This document shows positions 14,968 to 21,614 of a stretch of 41,866 bases of DNA, piece after piece; position 1 is the first letter of the stretch, and each line of letters starts with the position of its first letter. This stretch comes from an uncultured Alistipes sp. (GTDB taxonomy: Bacteria; Bacteroidota; Bacteroidia; Bacteroidales; Rikenellaceae): positions 1 through 41,866 of the forward strand of contig CAUHCL010000008.1 in the NCBI GenBank assembly GCA_959604655.1, written 5' to 3'. The position numbers and the translations under genes were made by a program. Below the pieces are notes generated by a model. That model ran no database searches, was not told the origin of the DNA, and saw only the letters and a list, made by a program, of their open reading frames with translations.

Positions 14968-16179
14968 ATGAGCAACGCAAAATACACTCTCCGCGAGGTG
15001 ACCGACAAGGCCCTTGAACGCGAGTTCATCGATCTGCCCAAGCGGCTCTACAAGGGCAACCGCAACTGGGTATGTCCTTTGGACAACGATATACTGGCGG
15101 TATTCGACCCCGCCAAGAACAAGCTCTACGCCGACGGCGAGGCTATCCGCTGGGTGGCATACGACCGCTCGGGCGAGGTGGTGGGCCGCATAGCGGCGTT
15201 CTACGACAACGAACACGCCTACTCCTACGAGCAGCCCACGGGCGGATGCGGTTTCTTCGAGGCGGTGAATGACCGGGAGCTGGCCGACATGCTGTTTGAT
15301 GCGGCGCGTCTGTGGCTCGCCAGCCGCGGCATGGAGGCAATGGACGGTCCCGTGAACTTCGGTCCGCGCGATTCGTGGTGGGGCCTTCTGGTGGAGGGAT
15401 ACGAGTTCCAGCCGCTCTACGCCAACCCCTACAACCCGCCCTACTACAAGGAGCTGTTCGAGAACTACGGGTTCAAGAACTACTTCAACCAGAACACCTA
15501 TCTGTGGCGCGTGTACGACGACGACATCAACCAGATGATACACGAGCGCGCCAAGCGCCTGATGGCTACCCCGGGATACAGCTTCGCGCACATCGACACC
15601 AAGAATCTGGAGCAGGTGGCCGAGGATTTCCGCATCATCTACAACAAGGCGTGGTCGCTCTTCACGGGCGTGAAGCCCATGCCCAAGGAGGAAGCGCAGA
15701 ACATCATGAAGATGCTGCGTCCCATAGTCGATCCCAACATCATATTCTTCGCCTACTTCAACAACGAGCCCATAGGATTCTTCATCATGGTGCCCGACCT
15801 GAACCGCATGATAGGCAAGTTCAACGGCAAGCTCAACCTGTGGAACAAGCTGCGCCTGATGTGGGACCTGAAGGTGCGCAAGAGCTGCGACCGCATATTC
15901 GGCATCATCTTCGCCGTGACGCCCGAGTTCCAGGGCAAGGGCGTGGAGTCGGGCATGATACAGTACATCTACGAGTCGTACATCCGCACCGACCGCAACC
16001 ACTACAAGACGGTGGAGTTCGCGTGGATAGGCGATTTCAACCCCGTGATGAACCGCATGATACAGACCTACGTGTGCGCCACGCGCCACAAGATGCACAC
16101 CACCTACCGCTATCTGTTCGACCGCACGAAGGAGTTCAAGCGCTGTCCGCGATTGGGTATCAAACGCAACGATAAATAA
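14968..16179 (+). CDS. GNAT-fold N-acyltransferase-like protein of unknown substrate
   Basis: The 403-residue product is soluble with no signal peptide. Its C-terminal third looks like a GNAT acyl-CoA-binding core: FAVTPEFQGKGVESGM (about 315-330) matches motif A, with QGKG at 322-325 as the pyrophosphate loop. The N-terminal part (REVTDKALEREFIDLPKRLY) and the conserved-looking middle segments GPVNFGPRDSWWG and NPYNPPYYKELFENYGFKNY fit a double-GNAT arrangement, with a degenerate N-terminal half. I recall similar roughly 400-residue proteins as conserved hypotheticals in Bacteroidota, but the substrate is unknown to me. It is 22 bp upstream of gcvT and likely co-transcribed. A link to glycine metabolism is only positional. 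Confidence 0.75.
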   Translation: MSNAKYTLREVTDKALEREFIDLPKRLYKGNRNWVCPLDNDILAVFDPAKNKLYADGEAIRWVAYDRSGEVVGRIAAFYDNEHAYSYEQPTGGCGFFEAVNDRELADMLFDAARLWLASRGMEAMDGPVNFGPRDSWWGLLVEGYEFQPLYANPYNPPYYKELFENYGFKNYFNQNTYLWRVYDDDINQMIHERAKRLMATPGYSFAHIDTKNLEQVAEDFRIIYNKAWSLFTGVKPMPKEEAQNIMKMLRPIVDPNIIFFAYFNNEPIGFFIMVPDLNRMIGKFNGKLNLWNKLRLMWDLKVRKSCDRIFGIIFAVTPEFQGKGVESGMIQYIYESYIRTDRNHYKTVEFAWIGDFNPVMNRMIQTYVCATRHKMHTTYRYLFDRTKEFKRCPRLGIKRNDK

Positions 16180-16201
16180 TCTGAAACAACATAACCTTCA
16201 A

Positions 16202-17296
16202 ATGAAAACCACAGCATTTACCGAGTATCATATCGCGGCGGGCGCCAAGATGGCCGAGTTCGCGGGATACAACATGCCCATCGAATTCACGGGCATCAAC
16301 GACGAGCACATGGCCGTGCGCGAGAACGTCGGCGTGTTCGACGTGAGCCACATGGGCGAAATATGGGTCAAGGGCGAGCATGCCCTCGATCTGTTGCAGC
16401 ACATAACCACCAACGACGTGTCGAAGCTCTTCGACGGCAAGGTGCAGTACTCGACCATGCCCAACGGCCGCGGCGGCATAGTGGACGACGTTCTGGTGTA
16501 CCGCTTCAGCGAGACCAAATACATGCTCTGCGTCAATGCGGCCAACGTCGAGAAGGACTGGCAGCACATATGCGCCGAGGGCAAGGCTTTCGGCATGGAG
16601 GCGGGCCGCGAGCTGGAGAACGCGTCGGACAACATAGCCCAGCTCGCCATCCAGGGCCCTGCGGCCATGAAGTTGGTGCAGAAGATGTGCCCCGAGCCGA
16701 TCGAGGACATGGTATATTACACCTTCAAGCAGACCAAGGTTGCGGGCTGCGACGTGATACTGTCGGCCACGGGATACACGGGCTCGGGCGGCTGCGAGAT
16801 ATACATGTACAACAGCGACGCGGCGACCATATGGGATGCCATGTGGAAGGCGGGCGCCGAGTTCGGCCTGAAGAACATAGGTCTGGGTGCACGTGACACT
16901 CTGCGTCTGGAGAAGGGTTTCGCGCTCTACGGCAACGATATCGACGATACCACCTCGCCGCTGGAGGCGGGTCTGGGCTGGGTGACCAAGTTCGCCGAGG
17001 GCAAGGATTTCATCGACCGCGACGTGCTGGCGCGTCAGAAGGCCGAGGGCGTGCAGCGCAAGCTGGTAGGATTCAAGATGATCGACCGCGGAGTGCCCCG
17101 CCACGGTTACAAGTTGGCCAACCTCGACGGTGAGGAGATCGGCCACGTGACCTCGGGCACCATGTCGCCCATGCTCAAGTGCGGCATAGGTCTGGGTTAC
17201 GTGAAGAGCGAGTACGCCGCACTCGGCACCGTGGTGGCAGTGGTTATCCGCGACCGACTCATCAAGGCAGAAGTGGTGAAATATCCGTTTGTGTAA
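16202..17296 (+). CDS. gcvT: aminomethyltransferase, glycine cleavage T-protein
   Basis: GcvT takes the aminomethyl group from lipoylated H-protein and passes the methylene to tetrahydrofolate, releasing ammonia. The 364-residue product is the normal length for single-function GcvT. Features include EFAGYNMPIEF (about 19-29), the catalytic-aspartate region VGVFDVSHMGE, GGIVDDVLVYR for folate binding, and LEKGFALYGNDI followed by PLEAGLGW near the C-terminal domain. The C-terminal barrel has GHVTSGTMSPMLKCGIGLGYV. The other glycine cleavage genes (gcvH, gcvP) are not in the window. It ends the unit begun by the GNAT-like gene and is followed by a strong terminator. Confidence 0.96.
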   Translation: MKTTAFTEYHIAAGAKMAEFAGYNMPIEFTGINDEHMAVRENVGVFDVSHMGEIWVKGEHALDLLQHITTNDVSKLFDGKVQYSTMPNGRGGIVDDVLVYRFSETKYMLCVNAANVEKDWQHICAEGKAFGMEAGRELENASDNIAQLAIQGPAAMKLVQKMCPEPIEDMVYYTFKQTKVAGCDVILSATGYTGSGGCEIYMYNSDAATIWDAMWKAGAEFGLKNIGLGARDTLRLEKGFALYGNDIDDTTSPLEAGLGWVTKFAEGKDFIDRDVLARQKAEGVQRKLVGFKMIDRGVPRHGYKLANLDGEEIGHVTSGTMSPMLKCGIGLGYVKSEYAALGTVVAVVIRDRLIKAEVVKYPFV

Positions 17297-17320
17297 GCGG
17301 ACGGGTTGCTGTAAGAGTTT

Positions 17321-17360
17321 CGGGGCTGCGGGATCTTCGGGTCGGCAGCCCCGATTCGTT
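17321..17360 (+). terminator. terminator after gcvT
   Basis: Perfect 9 bp arms CGGGGCTGC (17321-17329) and GCAGCCCCG (17345-17353) are followed by ATTCGTTTTC. It lies 25 bp past the gcvT stop. Confidence 0.75.
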
Positions 17361-17421
17361 TTCAGGCGGGGCAGGTAATAAAAAAACGGCCGTTCTTCTT
17401 TCGATGAACGGTCGCGTCTTG

Positions 17422-17495
17422 TGGAGAATATCGGGCTCGAACCGATGACCTCTTGCATGCCATGCAAACGCTCTAGCCAACTGAGCTAATCCCCC
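17422..17495 (-). tRNA. tRNA-Ala (anticodon GGC)
   Basis: The minus strand folds as a complete 74-base tRNA. The acceptor stem is GGGGGAT with ATTCTCC (two G-U pairs), the D arm contains TAGCTCAGTTGGCTAGAGC, the anticodon stem TTTGC/GCAAG encloses loop ATGGCAT with anticodon GGC, and the T arm contains GGTTCGAGCC. The 3' CCA is not encoded (A73 is followed by CAAG). It reads GCC and GCU alanine codons. Its own promoter lies at 17505-17536. Confidence 0.96.
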
Positions 17496-17504
17496 TTAAC
17501 GGTG

Positions 17505-17536
17505 CAAATATATGGCGGGAAATCCGTTTTTCCAAA
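17505..17536 (-). promoter_or_regulatory. promoter of tRNA-Ala
   Basis: On the minus strand TTTG (17533-17536), exactly 20 bases, then TATATTTG (17505-17512): a perfect consensus match. The start falls just before the mature tRNA 5' end at 17495, giving almost no leader. Confidence 0.88.
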
Positions 17537-17612
17537 AAATGGACGAAAAAAATATCGGGGTAGGGGCGATTTTATGGAAAATAGAAGCCGATTACTGTCC
17601 GTTTTCTCGATT

Positions 17613-17711
17613 GCTGTTCGCCGACGGCGGAGGACGAAGTGAGCGTAAAGCGAGTTACAGTCCGCCGCGTGGGGGCGGCGGCGAACTGCCGACATGGCTT
17701 AAGCCATGTCG
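17613..17711 (+). repeat. structured intergenic repeat, copy D
   Basis: This full copy reads on the plus strand from GCTGTTCGCCGACGGCGG through CAGTCCGCCGCG and GGCGGCGAACTGCC to a perfect 22 bp palindrome at 17690-17711 (CGACATGGCTT and its complement). GTTCGCCG near the start pairs with CGGCGAAC near the end, and GGCGGA pairs with TCCGCC inside. The palindrome ends two bases from the thiD stop at 17714. Relative to thiD this copy is reversed, unlike the other four, and it lies between the thi operon and the tRNA-Ala promoter. Confidence 0.85.
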
Positions 17712-17713
17712 AA

Positions 17714-18526
17714 TTACCTCTCCTTCCCGACTCCGTGCCACAGCGGTCCGTTGCCGCGGCCTATGGCCATGCGGCTACCCGCCTCTATGGCGCGGCTCAC
17801 GTAACGCTTGGCCTGAGCGACGGCATCGTACATGTTGCGGCCCTGCGCGAGCAGCGTGGCTATGGCCGACGATAGGGTGCATCCCGTTCCGTGCAGATTG
17901 CGTGTCGCGATGCGCTCGGCCGTGAACCTATATGTCTCACGGCCGTCGCAGAGTATGTCGCACATCTTGTCGCCGTCGAGGTGCCCGCCCTTGACGAGCA
18001 CGGACGTGCCGTAGCGCCGCGCGAGCTCTTCGGCGGCCTGCTTCATGCTCTCTACGGAGTCGATCGGCCGACGCCACAGCACCTCCGCTTCGCTCATGTT
18101 GGGGGTGATGATCGTCGCGCGGGGTATAAGGTCGCTTTCGAGCCGCGCGGTGACATTCTCGCCTATGAGTCTGTGGCCGCTCGTCGAGACCATCACGGGG
18201 TCGAAGACCACGTATCGCGGCGCGTACCGCACGATGGCTTCGGATATCACCCTCACGATGTCGGCGTCGTTCACCATGCCGATCTTCACGGCTTGCGGCT
18301 CTATGTCCTCCATGACAGCGGCGATCTGCTCGGCTACCGTCGCCGACGGCACGGGGAACACCCCGCGCACCCCTTCGGTGTTCTGAATGGTGAGTGCCGT
18401 CATGGCCGCGGCGGCGTATCCGCCCAACGATGTGACGGTCTTTATGTCGGCCTGTATGCCCGCGCCGCCCGAGGGGTCGGAGCCTGCTATGGAGAGCACT
18501 TTGGCGGGTATGATCTTATCCTGCAT
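17714..18526 (-). CDS. thiD: hydroxymethylpyrimidine (phosphate) kinase
   Basis: ThiD phosphorylates HMP to HMP-P and then HMP-PP, the pyrimidine precursor of thiamin. The 270-residue product is a ribokinase-like kinase of normal length. VLSIAGSDPSGGAGIQADIKT (residues 9-29) is the HMP-binding start. GMVND follows, then VFDPVMVSTSGHRL and VLVKGGHLDG, and the anion hole with catalytic aspartate region NLHGTGCTLSSAIA near 230 (the canonical Asp position is occupied within HGTGCTLS, as in known ThiD proteins). It is the last gene of the thi operon, four bases after the tenI/thiE2 gene. Confidence 0.95.
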   Translation of the reverse strand: MQDKIIPAKVLSIAGSDPSGGAGIQADIKTVTSLGGYAAAAMTALTIQNTEGVRGVFPVPSATVAEQIAAVMEDIEPQAVKIGMVNDADIVRVISEAIVRYAPRYVVFDPVMVSTSGHRLIGENVTARLESDLIPRATIITPNMSEAEVLWRRPIDSVESMKQAAEELARRYGTSVLVKGGHLDGDKMCDILCDGRETYRFTAERIATRNLHGTGCTLSSAIATLLAQGRNMYDAVAQAKRYVSRAIEAGSRMAIGRGNGPLWHGVGKER

Positions 18527-18530
18527 GATG

Positions 18531-19118
18531 TTACAATAGATTCAAAATGTTTCCTATCCGTGCGGCGGCCGTGTCTTTGTCGGGCGCGTCCCATATGGTG
18601 CCGAGTACGGCGGCCCCGCCGAATCCCATCTGTCGGACGGCGGGCAGGCGCTCGGCGGTTATGCCGCCTAAGGCGATCACCTTGTCGTCGATGATACCCT
18701 CGTCGCGTGCCTTTTCCATCTGCGCCGAGGTGAATGCCGACGGGTAGCCCCGTTTCGAGATGCTGTCGAATATCGGGCTGAGAGTCACGTAGTCGCACTC
18801 GGGTTTGTATCGCCGCACCTCGTCGAGCGTGTGGCACGAGCGGCTGACGGTGCCAGTGTGATTCTCGGGCGGCAGGGGATTGCGGCCGTTGAGATGCACG
18901 CCGCGCAGCGCGAATTCGCCGCACAGCTCGAATCGGTCGTGCAGCACGATGCAGCCGTGGAACTCCGAGGGGATGTCGCCGAGCAGGCGCCTTACGTCCT
19001 CGGCCGAGGCGTCGGGCTTGCGCAGATGCAGGGTCGGCAACCCCGCGCGGAACAGCGCCGCGATCCACGAGGCTTCGCCGTCGAACATGTCGGGGCGTGT
19101 TATCACGATCAGTCTCAC
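18531..19118 (-). CDS. second thiamin phosphate synthase-family protein (TenI/ThiE2)
   Basis: The likely start is a GTG at 19118 that overlaps the thiF TGA as GTGA, giving 195 residues; the nearest in-frame ATGs upstream lie inside thiF. The protein is a TIM-barrel of the ThiE/TenI family: VRLIVITRPDMF, LHLRKPD, CIVLHDRFELCGEFALRGVH, then RSCHTLDEVRRY and DYVTLSPIFDSISKRGY. The pyrophosphate-binding region differs from the full-length ThiE in the same operon (24215-24862). Bacteroidota thi operons often carry such a second copy. It may be a thiazole tautomerase like B. subtilis TenI or a second condensing enzyme; the sequence does not settle which. Confidence 0.82.
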   Translation of the reverse strand: MRLIVITRPDMFDGEASWIAALFRAGLPTLHLRKPDASAEDVRRLLGDIPSEFHGCIVLHDRFELCGEFALRGVHLNGRNPLPPENHTGTVSRSCHTLDEVRRYKPECDYVTLSPIFDSISKRGYPSAFTSAQMEKARDEGIIDDKVIALGGITAERLPAVRQMGFGGAAVLGTIWDAPDKDTAAARIGNILNLL

Positions 19119-19810
19119 GGCAATTCGAATATTTGCGCCTGCATGGTGCGCAGGTCGATCGTCCAGAGCCGTCCCGCGAGCGTCTCGCCGTAACCGCATA
19201 TTAACTTCAGCGCCTCGCCCGCCTCGACGGAACCCACGACGGCGGGAGTGACGCCCACGACGCCTTTCGGCGCGTCGGTGCGCAGCATGGCCTGCTCGTC
19301 GGGCCACAGATCGCGGTATCTGCGCGGCCGCTCCCCGCAGTTGAACACCGACACCTGCCCCTCGAACCCGCATATGGCGCCGTAAACGTAGGGTATTCCC
19401 GCTTCGGCCGTCACGTCGTCGAGAAGATAACGCGTGGCCGCGTTGTCGCAGGCGTCGACTACCAGATCGTAGCGCGCTACGATCTCGCGGGCGTTCTCCT
19501 GCTCAAGACGCGCAACATACGGTTCGACTATCGCGTCGCGGTTCATGTCGCGCAGACGCCGTGCGGCGCACTCGGCCTTGGGCATATCGAGGTCGCACTC
19601 CGTGTAGAGTACCTGACGGTGCAGATTTGTAAGGCTCACCACGTCGTTGTCGACTATGCCTATGCGCCCCACGCCCGCTCCCGCCAGATAGAGCAGCACG
19701 GGTGAGCCGAGTCCGCCCGCTCCGACCACAAGCACGCGGGCTGCGCGCAATCTGCGCTGCCCCTCGTCGCCGATCTCGGGCAGCATGGTCTGCCGTGCGT
19801 AGCGTGTCAT
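19115..19810 (-). CDS. thiF: ThiS adenylyltransferase ThiF (E1-like)
   Basis: ThiF adenylates the C-terminal glycine of ThiS so that sulfur can be loaded for thiazole synthesis. The 231-residue product has the ATP-binding VLVVGAGGLGSPVLLYLA near 26-43, the aspartate of IVDNDVVSLTNLHRQ, and DLVVDACDNAATRY. Classical E. coli ThiF has two CxxC zinc pairs and the Cys184 acyl-disulfide cysteine; here the equivalent region reads RDLWPDEQAML, then APKGVVGVTPAVVGS, without those cysteines. Similar zinc-less forms occur in Bacteroidota, from my recollection of the family. Start and stop overlap the neighbours by four bases on each side, showing tight coupling with thiH and tenI/thiE2. Confidence 0.92.
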   Translation of the reverse strand: MTRYARQTMLPEIGDEGQRRLRAARVLVVGAGGLGSPVLLYLAGAGVGRIGIVDNDVVSLTNLHRQVLYTECDLDMPKAECAARRLRDMNRDAIVEPYVARLEQENAREIVARYDLVVDACDNAATRYLLDDVTAEAGIPYVYGAICGFEGQVSVFNCGERPRRYRDLWPDEQAMLRTDAPKGVVGVTPAVVGSVEAGEALKLICGYGETLAGRLWTIDLRTMQAQIFELP

Positions 19811-20949
19811 AACCCGACGGCTTTACGTGTGTCGCACAGATCGAACGAGGCGTCCCAGTCTTTCCACACGGGTTCGATTCCCGCCCTTTTCAACGCCCGC
19901 TCCACTTCGGCGGCGGTGCGTTCGTCGCTCACGTGGAACTGCTCCAGCGCCTGCGGGTAGGTGAAGTAGCCACCTGGTTCGGTCTTGCTGGCCGCCGACA
20001 TGGTGGTGACGCCCAGCGTGGCCATGTGGTCGCGTATCGCGGCGGGCTCGCGCGTGGAGTAGGATATGTCGACGTCGTGGTCGAATATGCGCATGGCGAA
20101 GGTCACCTGCGCAAGCTCGCGGTCGCTCATTATCACGTTGGGTTGGAAGCCCTCGTTCTCGGCGGGGCGCATGCGCGGGAAATTGACGCTGTAACGGGTC
20201 TTCCAGTAGTGTTTTTGCAGGTAGCGCAGGTGGCGGGCCATCATGGTGACGTCGGTACGCCAATCCTCCAGTCCGATCAGCACGCCCATGCCTATGGAGT
20301 GCACGCCCGCCATGCCCATGCGGTCAAAGCCGTCGAGACGCCACTTGAATTTCGACTTCATGCCGCGCGGATGGTAGACGTTGTAGCGCGCGCGGTTGTA
20401 GGTCTCCTGAAAGCATATCACGCCGTTCAGGCCGTGGCCCTTCAGTTTCGCGTAATCCTCGGCCGAAAGCGGCATGACCTCTATCTTCAGGTTGCTGAAG
20501 TAGGGTTTGGCCAGATCGAGCGCGCGGGCTATGTAGTCCACGCCCGCGGCGGCGGGGTTCTCGCCCGTGACCAGCAGCAGATTCTCGAACGGGCCGAGCC
20601 GTTTTATGGCGCGGTACTCGTTCTCGATCTCGTCGGGCGCGAGTATGGTGCGCTTCATGGGGTTCGATATGTGGAACCCGCAGTATACGCACGAGTTGGT
20701 GCACGAATTGGTGAGATAGAGCGGTATGAACATCGACATCGTTTTGCCGAAGCGCTCCATGGTGTAGCGTCGGCTCAGGCGCGCCATCGTCTCCAGATAG
20801 GGTGCGGCCGCGGGCGATACGAGCGCCATGAAGTCGTCGACGGTGCAGCGGCGTGCCGCGAGGGCGCGGCGCACGTCGGCGTCGGTCTTCGACATGATCG
20901 CCGCGGTCGTCTCCTCCCACGATATTTTCTCTAATTGCTCGGAAAACAT
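19807..20949 (-). CDS. thiH: 2-iminoacetate synthase ThiH
   Basis: ThiH is a radical SAM enzyme that cleaves tyrosine to p-cresol and dehydroglycine, the glycine-derived part of the thiazole ring. Its presence fits an anaerobe; aerobes usually use ThiO. The 380-residue product carries the cluster motif CTNSCVYCGF with Cys83, Cys87 and Cys90. VTGENPAAAGVDYI contributes SAM binding, and the C-terminus has MSAASKTEPGGY. It overlaps thiF by four bases. Upstream it is separated from the HEAT-like gene by repeat copy E, so the repeat lies inside the operon. Confidence 0.95.
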   Translation of the reverse strand: MFSEQLEKISWEETTAAIMSKTDADVRRALAARRCTVDDFMALVSPAAAPYLETMARLSRRYTMERFGKTMSMFIPLYLTNSCTNSCVYCGFHISNPMKRTILAPDEIENEYRAIKRLGPFENLLLVTGENPAAAGVDYIARALDLAKPYFSNLKIEVMPLSAEDYAKLKGHGLNGVICFQETYNRARYNVYHPRGMKSKFKWRLDGFDRMGMAGVHSIGMGVLIGLEDWRTDVTMMARHLRYLQKHYWKTRYSVNFPRMRPAENEGFQPNVIMSDRELAQVTFAMRIFDHDVDISYSTREPAAIRDHMATLGVTTMSAASKTEPGGYFTYPQALEQFHVSDERTAAEVERALKRAGIEPVWKDWDASFDLCDTRKAVGL

Positions 20950-20988
20950 TTTTTATGGTTTTTATTTCTTGTTCCGCAAAAATATTCT

Positions 20989-21085
20989 CGACATGGCCGA
21001 GCCATGTCGGCAGTTCGCCGCCACCCCGCGCGGCGGACTGCAATTCGCTTCACGCTCTTGCAATCCTCCGCTGTCGGCGAACAGC
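20989..21085 (-). repeat. structured intergenic repeat, copy E, inside the thi operon
   Basis: Read on the minus strand this copy runs GCTGTTCGCCGACAGC (21085-21070), GCAGTCCGCCGCG, GGCGGCGAACTGCC, and closes with CGACATGGC-TCG-GCCATGTCG (20989-21009, 9 bp arms). It begins four bases after the stop of the HEAT-like gene and ends about 40 bases before thiH. If the thi genes form one transcript, the RNA structure sits between two of its cistrons. Confidence 0.85.
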
Positions 21086-21088
21086 GAT

Positions 21089-21610
21089 TCATCTGTTCAG
21101 TTTCTTCAATATGTTTCGCCTCACCGAGGCCACGGCCGCGGGCAGGCACTCGTCGTCGGCGTTCTCCATGCAGGCGCGGAGTTCGGCCCGCAGCTCCGCG
21201 TGACGGCGGCAGAGCGAGTAGGCTATCTTGCCGCACAGTGAGCGCGAAGCCACGCTCAGCTTCGGGGAGAAGATGCCGTCGAGGCAGAAATCCAGCAGGT
21301 CGACGTCGGGTTCCTCCTCGTCGGGCAGGTGGCGTACGATGCTCAGCAGCAGCCGCTGAATCCCCGAGTGACGCTCGGTCATGGCGCGGGCCGTGATCGC
21401 GGCGCGCTGCTCGGTGAAGAGTTCGGGACTGCGCGCCGCGACCTTCTCCAGAGCCCATGCGGCATGCCACGCCACTGCGGTCTCGCCGTCGTCGAGCAAT
21501 GACAACAGTTCTCCGAAGAGTTCGGGATCGGCCGCCGCCTCATCCGCCGCGCGGTCGATCCGCGCACGCGACATGCAGCGTGAGGCGAGTGTTTCGCGCA
21601 GCGACGTCAT
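21089..21610 (-). CDS. small HEAT-like helical repeat protein in the thi operon
   Basis: The 173-residue product is rich in Ala, Leu and Arg and looks wholly alpha-helical. It has HEAT-like units such as LLDDGETAVAWHAAWALEKVAA, then QRLLLSIVRHLPD and VASRSLCGKIAYSLCRRH. There are no signal peptide, membrane segment or catalytic motif. The gene starts four bases after the thiC stop and is followed by repeat copy E and thiH, so it is probably translated from the thi transcript. I do not recognise a family with known function. Its position suggests either a passenger gene or an accessory scaffold; neither is shown by sequence. Base composition matches the neighbours. Confidence 0.75.
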   Translation of the reverse strand: MTSLRETLASRCMSRARIDRAADEAAADPELFGELLSLLDDGETAVAWHAAWALEKVAARSPELFTEQRAAITARAMTERHSGIQRLLLSIVRHLPDEEEPDVDLLDFCLDGIFSPKLSVASRSLCGKIAYSLCRRHAELRAELRACMENADDECLPAAVASVRRNILKKLNR

Positions 21611-21614
21611 GACG

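Noticed and set aside
4791..21085. CRISPR array from the recurring repeats
   Set aside because: The copies are kilobases apart, imperfect and structured, with no regular spacers or cas genes.
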